DNA from: Chryseobacterium mucoviscidosis
Lineage (GTDB): Bacteria; Bacteroidota; Bacteroidia; Flavobacteriales; Weeksellaceae
Direction of reading: 5' to 3'
DNA length: 64,000 nt
Assembly: GCF_002177115.1 (NCBI RefSeq)
Contig: NZ_MVAG01000128.1
Coordinates: forward strand, 310,001-374,000
The notes beneath the pieces were generated by a model, which was given only the letters and a program-made list of their open reading frames with translations, searched no databases and was not told the origin of the DNA. The translations under genes were made by a program, and so were the position numbers. Positions 35,839 through 44,016 of this stretch are shown here, in pieces (position 1 is the stretch's first letter; each line of letters starts with the position of its first letter).

Positions 35839-36225
35839 TTAAGAAAATGATTTCGGCGGTTCCCAGACTGATCCCGCGAATCCTTTGTAGCAGAAATCTT
35901 CGTCTTTTGAATGAATTTTATGCGATTTCAGTGATCTGAAATTTTCCGTTTTTGTTTCAAAATAAAAGCCCGGATTGATGGTAAAAACCAAATTCAGCGG
36001 TGCAGAATGAATTACAAACGGCAGTTTTCTGTCTTTACCGTAATCTCCGTCTTTTGCAGGATGATCGTAATGAGCCCTCAGAAATGCAATTACAGGCATA
36101 TCGGGATTCATATTTTTGTGTTCCCAGTAATGTTCTACCAAAGTTGGTATTTTTAAAAGCTGATATAACTCGGTTGTAGAAACCAAATATAAGGACAGCA
36201 ACAATATGGAAATCAACTTTTTCAC
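35839..36225 (-). CDS. Small exported protein, paralogue flanking the metal efflux operon (copy 1)
   Basis: A 128-residue protein of unknown function with signal peptide MKKLISILLLSLYLVSTTE and a body rich in His and aromatic residues (LVEHYWEHKNMNPDMPVIAF; LRAHYDHPAKDGDYG). The first 21 residues are identical to the protein at 42650-43033 and the rest is clearly related (KxxDY..D..LPFV.H and the final WxPPKS). Start codon is GTG at 36225; a -7 element lies 6 bases upstream, so the mRNA is nearly leaderless. The His-rich segments and position next to CzcCBA suggest a periplasmic metal-binding role (inference). Confidence 0.75.
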   Translation of the reverse strand: MKKLISILLLSLYLVSTTELYQLLKIPTLVEHYWEHKNMNPDMPVIAFLRAHYDHPAKDGDYGKDRKLPFVIHSAPLNLVFTINPGFYFETKTENFRSLKSHKIHSKDEDFCYKGFAGSVWEPPKSFS

Positions 36226-36230
36226 CCAAT

Positions 36231-36270
36231 CAAAGGTATAAAATCTTCTGTTAAGAATGATTTTAAATTA
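36231..36270 (-). promoter_or_regulatory. Promoter region shared with 43039-43078
   Basis: Contains TACCTTTG (-7, at 36231-36238 on the minus strand) and a 21-bp block at 36250-36270 (plus strand begins GTTAAGAATG and ends TTTTAAATTA) differing at one position from 43058-43078. Confidence 0.6.
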
Positions 36271-36322
36271 ATCTGAATTATAACGCTACAATGTTCAATA
36301 AATTGTTCATCTTTAGTTTATT

Positions 36323-36370
36323 GTTTAAACTAATTTCCGAATTATCCGCAATAAGCTCAAAAGATTATCA
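36323..36370 (-). repeat. Interspersed repeat B, partial copy B3 (reverse)
   Basis: The reverse complement carries ATTCGGAAATTAGTTTAAAC preceded by TTGCGGATA, matching the 3' end of B1. Part of the 494-base gene-free stretch 36226-36719. Confidence 0.5.
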
Positions 36371-36441
36371 TAATGCGATGATTAGATATTTAAATAAAAA
36401 TGTTGTTTAAAGTAAAATGTTAGAAAACTCTTTGAAGTTTT

Positions 36442-36586
36442 ATCTGTGTAGAAATCATATTCGGAAGATATCCGGCGTTCCGTAGGAACGCTATCTTTAG
36501 AACATTTATCGTATACAGATATCAATCCTACGGATTGATTGATACACTCATTCTTATTTCTACACAGATTCTGCTTCTAAAGGAGC
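36442..36586. repeat. Array of three short hairpins with terminal inverted repeats
   Basis: Outer perfect 14-bp inverted repeat ATCTGTGTAGAAAT (36442-36455) with 36556-36569. Inside are hairpins at 36475-36491 (GCGTTCC GTA GGAACGC) and 36521-36539 (ATCAATCC TAC GGATTGAT); just outside is 36573-36586 (GCTTCT AA AGGAGC). No coding frame. Confidence 0.7.
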
Positions 36587-36635
36587 AAAGCTATTTTACT
36601 CTAAGCGACTTCAAAAGTTTACTTCATCTTTTTTA

Positions 36636-36664
36636 CTTTTGCGGTTAAATAAAAAGTTTAAACA
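36636..36664 (+). repeat. Interspersed repeat B, partial copy B4
   Basis: CTTTTGCGGTTAAATAAAA followed by GTTTAAAC; matches the end of the B family and, reversed, 27095-27128. Confidence 0.45.
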
Positions 36665-36719
36665 GACTCTATATATTTAACTGACGATTAATTATATCAA
36701 ATTACTTTAAATTTAATAT

Positions 36720-37859
36720 TTATTCTTCTTCCTCCGTATTTTTAAGCTTCATCAAAAGCGTGTATGCATTTTTGGTCACGATCTTTTTATTCTTAAAATC
36801 ATCAGAATTGAGAATCTGGATAAAACCGTTTTCCGTTTCGCCTAAAGTCACCGGAGTCAATCGGTACGTCTGTTTTTTAACCTCAACAAACACAAAGTCT
36901 TTGCCTTCAAAATTCACGATGCTTTCTTCCGGAACCGCATTGGAAAAAGAGGTGCTGGTTTCAATTTCAGCATTCATATACATTCCCGGAACGAGACTGT
37001 GATCGTATTTATCGAAATGACAGTGAACTTCTACCAAACCGCCCTGACTGATATCTTTGCTGATGAGAAGGATTTCCCCGTAATATTTTTTGCTCGGATC
37101 TGCATTCGTGTACGCTGCAAAACGCTGTCCTTTTTTCAGGTTTTCCAGATCTTTTTCGTACACTTTAAGATTCAGGTGGATGTCATCGGGATTAATAAGC
37201 TCAAAAAGTACATCCGAAGGATTTACATATTTTCCGATGTTCACATTCACTTTGCTTACAAAACCGTTGATAGAGCTGTACACAGGAACGCTTTTCGTAA
37301 TGCTTCCTGATTTTAATGCTTCAGGATTGATATTGATGAGTCTGAGCTGCTGCGCCAATGAATTCATTAAAATTCTCTGGCTGTTCATTTCAGACTGGGC
37401 GAGCTGCATCGCTTTGTCGCTGCTTGCCTGACTTTGGTTCAGGGTTTTCTGACGGTTGTAATCCAGTTCTGCAAAATGTGCTTTGGATCTTGCCATCAGA
37501 TAATCCTGCTGAAGCTGAATGAATTGCGGATTTTCAATCACTGCAATCACCTGACCTCTGGAAACCGGCATTCCCGGAAGAAGATTGCTGGATTTCAGAT
37601 AACCGCCAAGCGGAATGCTTACAGAAACCAGATTTTGAGGCGGAACATCGATCATTCCGTTTAATTTCAGGGTTGAAGCGATATTCTGTAACGAAAGTGT
37701 GGTTGTTTCTATCGGTGCATTTCTTAACTGAGCATCCGTTAAAGTGACTATATTTTCGTCTTTCGGGATATTTTTTTCCTGTTTGGGAGCTTCTTCTTTT
37801 TTACATTGAATGAATACAAAAAAGCTGATTAGTAAGGTATATATTGAAATTGATTTCAT
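36720..37859 (-). CDS. RND efflux periplasmic adaptor (CzcB-like) lipoprotein
   Basis: A 379-residue membrane fusion protein. Seen: lipoprotein signal (cysteine in VFIQCK); first lipoyl half VSVSIPLGGYLKSSNLLPG with PVSRGQVIAVIENP; a coiled-coil hairpin (about 115-170, AELDYNRQKTLNQSQASSD); second lipoyl half YSSINGFVSKVNVNIGKYV; and a beta-barrel domain. It links the inner-membrane pump to the outer-membrane channel encoded directly upstream. Short, without the extra N- or C-terminal metal-binding domains of some CzcB/CusB proteins. It is the last gene of the operon. Confidence 0.9.
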   Translation of the reverse strand: MKSISIYTLLISFFVFIQCKKEEAPKQEKNIPKDENIVTLTDAQLRNAPIETTTLSLQNIASTLKLNGMIDVPPQNLVSVSIPLGGYLKSSNLLPGMPVSRGQVIAVIENPQFIQLQQDYLMARSKAHFAELDYNRQKTLNQSQASSDKAMQLAQSEMNSQRILMNSLAQQLRLININPEALKSGSITKSVPVYSSINGFVSKVNVNIGKYVNPSDVLFELINPDDIHLNLKVYEKDLENLKKGQRFAAYTNADPSKKYYGEILLISKDISQGGLVEVHCHFDKYDHSLVPGMYMNAEIETSTSFSNAVPEESIVNFEGKDFVFVEVKKQTYRLTPVTLGETENGFIQILNSDDFKNKKIVTKNAYTLLMKLKNTEEEE

Positions 37860-37863
37860 TTTT

Positions 37864-39090
37864 TTACGGATTTAAAGTAAGGTATTCCAGTTCAATGGCA
37901 CTTTGATTAAGTTTCCAGACTGCATCGGTGTAATTGTTTTTAAGCTGTACTGCCTGATTCACGAGGATCACAAATTCAAGGTAATTGATTTCTCCGCCGA
38001 TAAACTGTCTTTTTGCCGTTTCGGTAATGACATCTGCATTTTTAAGGTTGGAACTTTCATATTTTGAAACAATTTCCAGATTGGACTGATAGATTTCTCT
38101 GGCTTTTCTAAGCTGATTCTGAAGATTGAATTCAGCGTTTTTCAGTTCACTTTCTGCAACAGACTGCGCTACTTTTGCGGCTTCAATTCTCGCTTTCTGA
38201 CCTCCTGAAAATATCGGAAGCGAAACACCGACCTGAACCGAATGAAACTGAGGTGTTGCATTATACAATTTATCATCCGGACCCAATCCTTTAAAACTGT
38301 TCAGATTATACGCCAATTGCAGACCGGGAAGCATTTTTGCTTTTTCCAGTGCGATTTGTTCTGCGGAAATGTTTTTCTGCTGTTCCCAGATTTTGAGCAA
38401 AGGATGATCTGCCAGTTTTTCGTTTAAAGAATTGACAAAAGATTTTAAATCTTCGGGAATGAAATCTGTTTCCGTATTCAAAAGCCATTGAAACTGGATC
38501 TTTAAAACGGCTAATTCCTGCTGCAATTGTTTTAACTGAATTTCTATCGCCGATTTCTGGCTTGAAGCGGTTGTTTTTTCCAGAATATTGCTCTCTCCTG
38601 CTTTCAGTCTGAGGTTCGCTTTGTCTGAAAAGTCGGTGTACAGTTTCAGGATTTCATTCAGCAGTTTTTCTTTTTCTTTCCAGTACAGAATGTTGTAAAA
38701 GGTAAGACTGACTGCTTTTTTTAGTTCATATTCTTTCAGGGAAACATTCAGCAGAGATTTTTTCCATTCTTCGGTGTATACATTTTTCTGCTTTTTATAC
38801 ACTGTCGGAAAAGCAATATTCTGGGAAACGCCAAATTTCATATCGTTGTACGCACTGTTGATTTGTCCGTAATCGAACGTTACACCAGTCTGCGGAATGT
38901 CATTAGCCGATTTTATTAAAGCTTTGGAATATTCCGATTTCAGTTTTTCGTTTTTAAGATTTCTGTTGTTTTCCAATGCGGTATTAATGGCAGTCTGAAG
39001 ATTGATTGGCGTTTGCGCTTTCAGTCCGAATCCTGCAAAGCTGAACAGCAAAATCAATACAGCCGTTATATTTTTATGATTATTTTTCAT
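37864..39090 (-). CDS. TolC-family outer-membrane efflux channel (CzcC-like)
   Basis: A 408-residue outer-membrane factor. Seen: signal peptide ending AGFGLKAQ; two structural repeats of long alpha-helices and short barrel strands (LQTAINTALENNRNLKNEKL at the first; VGVSLPIFSGGQKARIEAAK at the second, the usual P-I-F-SGG landmark); and Gln/Glu/Lys-rich coiled-coil helices. It forms the trimeric exit duct for the CzcA-like pump. Gap to the adaptor gene is 4 bases and to the pump gene 48 bases. Confidence 0.9.
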   Translation of the reverse strand: MKNNHKNITAVLILLFSFAGFGLKAQTPINLQTAINTALENNRNLKNEKLKSEYSKALIKSANDIPQTGVTFDYGQINSAYNDMKFGVSQNIAFPTVYKKQKNVYTEEWKKSLLNVSLKEYELKKAVSLTFYNILYWKEKEKLLNEILKLYTDFSDKANLRLKAGESNILEKTTASSQKSAIEIQLKQLQQELAVLKIQFQWLLNTETDFIPEDLKSFVNSLNEKLADHPLLKIWEQQKNISAEQIALEKAKMLPGLQLAYNLNSFKGLGPDDKLYNATPQFHSVQVGVSLPIFSGGQKARIEAAKVAQSVAESELKNAEFNLQNQLRKAREIYQSNLEIVSKYESSNLKNADVITETAKRQFIGGEINYLEFVILVNQAVQLKNNYTDAVWKLNQSAIELEYLTLNP

Positions 39091-39138
39091 ATGTAGATAT
39101 TTATTGTTTTTTAAAGGTCATATGTAATCGCGTTTTCT

Positions 39139-42100
39139 TCATAGGCGTTTGCGTTTTCCAAATGATGGCGATTTCATTTTAAATCCTTTTTCAATGGTTA
39201 CATAAAGAAGTGGCAGTACAAAAAGGGTAAGGAAGGTTGCCACGAGCAGACCTCCGATCACCACAGTTGCCAACGGACGCTGAACTTCCGCTCCTGCTCC
39301 GTTGCTTAATGCCATCGGAATAAATCCTAAAGATGCCACGAAAGCCGTCATCAGAACCGGACGAAGTCTGGATTCTCCGCCATCAATTACAATTCTTACG
39401 ATATTCCGGATTCCGCTTTTGTATAATCTGTTGAATTCTGAGATGAGAACGATTCCGTTGAGAACCGCCACTCCGAAAAGGGCGATGAATCCAATACCTG
39501 CACTGATGCTGAAAGGCATTCCTCTCAAAGCCAGAAGAAATACACCGCCAATAATTGAGAGTGGAATTGCGGTGTAAATCAGCAGACTTTCTTTCACCGA
39601 GCCGAATGCTAAAAACAGCATCACGAAAATAAGCGCCAAAGCAACCGGAACGGCAATCATCAGACGCTGTTTTGCATTGTTCAGGTTTTCAAAAGAACTT
39701 CCGTAAGTCATATAATAACCTGTCGGAAGTTTTATCTCTTTGTTTACTTTAGTCTGAAGTTCTTCCACGATGCTCTGAACGTCTCTTCCTTTAATATTGA
39801 ATCCAACGACAATTCTGCGTTGTGCATTTTCTCTTTGAATTTGATTGGGGCCGTTCTTTACTTCAACTTTTGCAAGCTGGGAAAGCGGAATCTGGTTTCC
39901 GAAAGGAGTCGGAACGAGCAGATTTTTAATATCATCCACATTTTTACGAACTTTGGAATCGAGACGAACGACCATATCAAAACGTTTTTCGCCTTCGAAA
40001 ACGAGACCTGTACTCTGCCCTGCAAATGCAGCATTCACAATCCGATTGATGTCGGAAATGGATAAATGATATTGTGCAATAACAGGACGGTTGTATTCTA
40101 TGGTTACCTGGGGCATTCCTGCAATCGGCTCGATGTAAAGATTCTGCGCTCCGTCTACGGTTTCAATAATTTTACCAAGTTTCTGGGCATTTTGGGAAAG
40201 AACGTCCAGATCATCTCCGAAAATCTTCACCACGACATCCTGTCTTGCTCCCGTCATCAGTTCATTGAAACGCATCTGCACCGGAAACTGAAAACTTACC
40301 GTTACTCCGGGAACATCCTGTAATTCTTTGGTCATTTTATCCGCCAGTTCAGGAAATGTAGATGCGGAAGTCCATTCTTTTTTATCTTTCAGAATCACCA
40401 TTAAATCGGCTGCATCCATCGGCATCGGATCTGTAGGAACTTCGCCGCTTCCTATCTTTGTCACGACTTTTTGTACTTCGGGAAATCTCGATTTCAGAAT
40501 ATGAGCGGCTTTTTGGGTACTTTCAATGGTTGTATTCAGATTACTTCCCGGCAAAACTCTGGTTTCTACCGCAAAATCTCCTTCTTCAAGGGAAGGAATA
40601 AATTCTCCTCCCATTCTGCTGAGAATGAAAATTGCCAAGACAAAAAGTACTGCTACGATGGAGAATACCATTTTCGGAACTCTTAAAATTTTAAGTAATG
40701 TTTTCAGATAGATTTTCTCTACTTTTTTCATCATCCGGTCGGATAAACTCGGTTTTGAGCTTCTTTTTCTCAACAGCAAAGAACTCATCATCGGAATGTA
40801 GGTTAACGAAAGTAAAAATGCGCCTAATAAAGCAAAAGCCACCGTCTGAGCCATTGGCTTGAACATTTTCCCCTCAATTCCCTGTAAGGTAAGAATGGGA
40901 AGATAAACAATAAGGATAATGATCTGACCAAAAACGGCACTGTTCATCATTTTTCCGGCAGAATCAGTAACAATAGTGTCCATTTCTTCTTTTCCAACGG
41001 AGAATATTTTTTTGAATTTTGAATTATGACTGAACTGATGCAGGACGGATTCTACAATAATCACCGCACCATCGATAATTAACCCAAAATCTAATGCACC
41101 TAAACTCATCAGGTTTCCGCTGACTCCGAAAAGATTCATCATACAGATGGCAAAAAGCATAGCGAGAGGAATTACGGAAGCCACAAGCAATCCTGCGCGT
41201 ACATTTCCGAGGAATAAAACCAGTACAAAAACAACAATCAATGCGCCTTCTGTAAGGTTTTTCTCTACGGTTCCGATGGCGTTGTTTACCATTTTGGTAC
41301 GATCGAGGAACGGTTCTATCACTACTCCTTTCGGAAGGGTTTTCTGGATCTGTGCGATTTTTTCTTTTACGTTTTTAATGACCTGATTGCTGTTTTCGCC
41401 TTTCAGCATCATCACCACTGCTCCGGAAACTTCTCCCTGATCATTGAAGGTCATTGCGCCGTATCGTGTTGCAAAACTGGTTTTCACCTCTGCAACATCT
41501 CTTATGAACAGCGGAATTTCATTGGTTTTGGAAGCGATTGCTATATTTTTGATGTCTTCGATATTTCCGATCAGACCTTCGCTTCGGATGTATAAAACAG
41601 TGGGACCTTTTTCGATATAAGCTCCTCCTGTGTTCTGGTTATTGGTGTTTAAAGCATCGAAAACATCGTTGATGGTGATTCCGTAAGCGTTTAATCTGTC
41701 GGGATTTACAGCAATTTCGTATTGTTTCAGTTTTCCTCCGAAACTGCTGACTTCGGCAACGCCTTTTACACCGAGAAGCTGTCTTCTCACGATCCAGTCC
41801 TGAATGGTGCGAAGTTCTGTAATGTCGTATTTTTTCTCGTAGCCTTTTTCGGGACGGATCACGTACTGGAAGATTTCGCCTAAACCTGTGGAAATAGGAC
41901 CTAATTCGGGGGTTCCTATTCCCTGCGGAATCTGGGTCTGAACCTGCTGCAGCCGTTCTGCAACCTGCTGTCTTGCCCAGTATACATCGACGTCATCCTC
42001 GAAAACGATGGTAACGAGCGATAAGCCGAATCGTGAAAAACTGCGGATCTCTTTTAATCCTGAAATGTTATTGTTCGCCTGTTCTATGGGAAATGTCACG

Positions 42101-42291
42101 AGTCTTTCGATATCTGTTGCGCCAAACGAAGGAGCAATGGTGATGACCTGAACCTGATTATTGGTGATATCGGGAACTGCGTCTATCGGAAGTTTGGTAA
42201 CCTGATAGGAACCAATGCCTATCAATCCCAAAACCAACAGCGCAATGATGAGTTTGTTCTTTACAGAAAACTCAATGATTTTTGTAAGCAT
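39139..42291 (-). CDS. czcA: Heavy-metal efflux RND pump, CzcA type
   Basis: A 1050-residue inner-membrane pump with twelve spans and two large periplasmic loops. Span 4 reads GALDFGLIIDGAVIIVES, carrying the two aspartates and the glutamate that mark divalent-cation exporters (CzcA: Zn, Co, Cd). Copper/silver pumps of the CusA type have a different span 4. It opens with MLTKIIEFSVKNKLIIALLV as in relatives and ends with a basic tail. With the adaptor and channel it expels metal from periplasm or cytosol by proton antiport. The symbol reflects class only. The start ATG at 42291 is 358 bases after the small exported gene, across repeat elements. Confidence 0.92.
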   Translation of the reverse strand: MLTKIIEFSVKNKLIIALLVLGLIGIGSYQVTKLPIDAVPDITNNQVQVITIAPSFGATDIERLVTFPIEQANNNISGLKEIRSFSRFGLSLVTIVFEDDVDVYWARQQVAERLQQVQTQIPQGIGTPELGPISTGLGEIFQYVIRPEKGYEKKYDITELRTIQDWIVRRQLLGVKGVAEVSSFGGKLKQYEIAVNPDRLNAYGITINDVFDALNTNNQNTGGAYIEKGPTVLYIRSEGLIGNIEDIKNIAIASKTNEIPLFIRDVAEVKTSFATRYGAMTFNDQGEVSGAVVMMLKGENSNQVIKNVKEKIAQIQKTLPKGVVIEPFLDRTKMVNNAIGTVEKNLTEGALIVVFVLVLFLGNVRAGLLVASVIPLAMLFAICMMNLFGVSGNLMSLGALDFGLIIDGAVIIVESVLHQFSHNSKFKKIFSVGKEEMDTIVTDSAGKMMNSAVFGQIIILIVYLPILTLQGIEGKMFKPMAQTVAFALLGAFLLSLTYIPMMSSLLLRKRSSKPSLSDRMMKKVEKIYLKTLLKILRVPKMVFSIVAVLFVLAIFILSRMGGEFIPSLEEGDFAVETRVLPGSNLNTTIESTQKAAHILKSRFPEVQKVVTKIGSGEVPTDPMPMDAADLMVILKDKKEWTSASTFPELADKMTKELQDVPGVTVSFQFPVQMRFNELMTGARQDVVVKIFGDDLDVLSQNAQKLGKIIETVDGAQNLYIEPIAGMPQVTIEYNRPVIAQYHLSISDINRIVNAAFAGQSTGLVFEGEKRFDMVVRLDSKVRKNVDDIKNLLVPTPFGNQIPLSQLAKVEVKNGPNQIQRENAQRRIVVGFNIKGRDVQSIVEELQTKVNKEIKLPTGYYMTYGSSFENLNNAKQRLMIAVPVALALIFVMLFLAFGSVKESLLIYTAIPLSIIGGVFLLALRGMPFSISAGIGFIALFGVAVLNGIVLISEFNRLYKSGIRNIVRIVIDGGESRLRPVLMTAFVASLGFIPMALSNGAGAEVQRPLATVVIGGLLVATFLTLFVLPLLYVTIEKGFKMKSPSFGKRKRL

Positions 42292-42315
42292 AATGTTTTG
42301 TTGAGCTTATTAGCA

Positions 42316-42356
42316 GATGATAGATAATTGATAATTGATAATAGATGATAGATAAA
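42316..42356. repeat. Simple repeats of GATAATTGAT / GATGATAGATAA type
   Basis: Direct repeat GATGATAGATAA (42316-42327 and about 42344-42355) around a run of ATTGATA units. Similar sequence lies at about 4521-4562. Confidence 0.7.
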
Positions 42357-42473
42357 TGGTTTACAGATAAATATCTCTATTTGAATGTACGATTCTAGCA
42401 AATGCTTATGAATAAATAATAATGGTCTGATACCAATTAATGCCTGTTTTAATCACTGAAATTTATACTTTTT

Positions 42474-42578
42474 GCAGCCCGACCTGAGTGGAGCTCTTTT
42501 GTAATTTTTCGGTTGGAAAAGCGTTGGCAAAATTACAAAAAGCGGGAACGGAGGGCGGATTAAGCTGCCCAAATAAAA
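42474..42578. repeat. Hairpin interspersed element, copy A4
   Basis: From GCAGCCCGACCTGAGTGGAG to AGCTGCCCAAATAAA. Inner perfect 12-bp inverted repeat TTTTGTAATTTT (42497-42508) with 42529-42540. Ends match copy A3. It occupies much of the gap 42292-42649 between czcA and the small exported gene. Confidence 0.75.
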
Positions 42579-42649
42579 ACGTGTATAAAATTTACCAATA
42601 AGTATCAGAAATCTCCCAAAGTAATATTTGAGAGGAATTCAGAAAAAAA

Positions 42650-43033
42650 TCAACAAGATTTCGGCGGCTGCCAAATGGAATTGAGAATATCTTTATTGTA
42701 AAAGATGCTTTTGTAAAAAGTCTGTTTGGACTTAATAATCGGGTTGGATTCTTTGTCGGATAACTGAAACGTAAAGGGTGTCGCAGGTGTACATACTATT
42801 ATAAGATGCGCTGCGTGGGAAACAAACGGCAACTGCTGATCTTTGGTATAATCTGAATCTTTTACCGGATTATCGTAATGTATTTTGAAGAATGAACCAA
42901 TGGTGAGTTTCGGATTCTCCTGTTTGTGTTCCAGATAATGTTCAATAAGAACCGGAATTTTCAAAAACTGATAGAGCTCGGTTGTAGAAACCAAGTATAA
43001 ACTAAGCAATAGTATCGAGATCAGTTTTTTCAC
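42650..43033 (-). CDS. Small exported protein, paralogue flanking the metal efflux operon (copy 2)
   Basis: A 127-residue paralogue of 35839-36225 with the same 21-residue start (MKKLISILLLSLYLVSTTE, then LY) and matching body (IEHYLEHKQENPKLTIGSFF; KIHYDNPVKDSDYTKDQ; QLPFVSHAAH) and end (SIWQPPKSC). Conserved His/Asp/Tyr positions (EHxxEHK, HYDxP, DxDY) could ligate a metal; this is inference. It also uses a GTG start close behind its -7 box. The final residue is a cysteine, absent in copy 1. It precedes czcA and may be co-transcribed with it if the intervening hairpin element permits readthrough. Confidence 0.75.
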   Translation of the reverse strand: MKKLISILLLSLYLVSTTELYQFLKIPVLIEHYLEHKQENPKLTIGSFFKIHYDNPVKDSDYTKDQQLPFVSHAAHLIIVCTPATPFTFQLSDKESNPIIKSKQTFYKSIFYNKDILNSIWQPPKSC

Positions 43034-43038
43034 TTCTG

Positions 43039-43078
43039 CAAAATTATAAAATGTTTCGTTAAGAATGGTTTTAAATTA
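43039..43078 (-). promoter_or_regulatory. Promoter region shared with 36231-36270
   Basis: TAATTTTG (-7, 43039-43046 on the minus strand) 6 bases from the GTG start, and the 21-bp conserved block at 43058-43078. Confidence 0.6.
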
Positions 43079-43307
43079 TGAGATTATTCGTTATTAATGA
43101 TCATGCTAATTTTGACGCAAAGGCTCGCAAAGTTTTTGTTAAATACTAACTGTTTTTAAGTTCGCAAAGGTGCTTCGACAAGCTCAGCATAAACTATTCA
43201 CTCAGCAAAGAACTCAAAGCTTTTTCAATTATGGCAAATTACGGACAATCGTTAAGATTTTAATGTTTTATAAAAGTTAATAAGCGTAGTAAGAAAAGAA
43301 TATAACA

Positions 43308-43408
43308 GTTTAAAAAAAAATCTTCGATTTTTATTCTTTTGAAAGCTTTGATTATTTTATTAATAGATTTATGATTGTCTTTTGCGGCTAATTCCGAAAT
43401 AGTTTAAC
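43308..43408 (+). repeat. Interspersed repeat B, copy B2
   Basis: Full-length match to B1 (27182-27293), including CTTTTGCGGCTAATTCCGAA and AGTTTAA. It is part of the 395-base gene-free stretch 43034-43428. That stretch also holds GCAAAG-rich sequence (about 43116-43220), for which I see no function. Confidence 0.65.
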
Positions 43409-43428
43409 CGGTATTATATTTTAAAGGA

Positions 43429-44013
43429 TTATTCTTTCAAAAGCGTTTCAATTTCATGATAGAAAGAGTCTTTGCTGTAATCTGCCATTCCGGAATGGTG
43501 CATTCTTATCTTCCCTGTCTTATCTAAAATAATGGTTGTAGGAAGAGAGCCACTGTATAATTCTTTGGGAATACTGCTGTCTGGAACCAGAAAAGGAATG
43601 CTGAATTTTTCTTTTTGCAGATATTTTTTACCCAAAATTATTTCATCATCAAGATTTACGGTAAGAAACACCAGATTTTGGTTTGTTTTATAAGCATCAT
43701 AAAATTTCTGAACGGAGGGAAATTCTGCGCGGCATGGAGGACACCACGATGCCCAGAAATTGATGAAGACTACTTTTCCTCTGAGCTGAGAAGTTTCAGT
43801 TATTTCTCCGTTTTCATTTTTCACACTGAAATTTGGCGGTACAAGTGAAGATTTTTCTGTTTTTTCTTCTATTCTTGAATTGAATAATCCTGTGGAAATC
43901 ATCTGTCTCATGACCCACGCTTTTGCATCGGGACTTCCCCACAAAAGGATGAGTACAGCAATCATGATTACTGTACTCCAGTTTTTTCTGATCCACAGAG
44001 GAAATTTATTCAT
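43429..44013 (-). CDS. TlpA-like thiol-disulfide oxidoreductase, membrane-anchored
   Basis: A 194-residue protein with an N-terminal membrane anchor (WSTVIMIAVLILLWG) and a periplasmic thioredoxin domain: FINFWASWCPPCRAEFPSVQ is the TlpA/ResA-type active site, and GSLPTTIILDKTG has the cis-proline. It should reduce or rearrange disulfides in exported proteins, for example during cytochrome c maturation. It is the last gene of a five-gene thiol operon, 3 bases after the rhodanese-thioredoxin gene. Confidence 0.88.
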   Translation of the reverse strand: MNKFPLWIRKNWSTVIMIAVLILLWGSPDAKAWVMRQMISTGLFNSRIEEKTEKSSLVPPNFSVKNENGEITETSQLRGKVVFINFWASWCPPCRAEFPSVQKFYDAYKTNQNLVFLTVNLDDEIILGKKYLQKEKFSIPFLVPDSSIPKELYSGSLPTTIILDKTGKIRMHHSGMADYSKDSFYHEIETLLKE

Positions 44014-44016
44014 GAT

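Noticed and set aside
39139..42291. CusA-type copper/silver pump
   Set aside because: The span-4 motif DFGLIIDGAVIIVES is the divalent CzcA pattern and lacks the CusA form.
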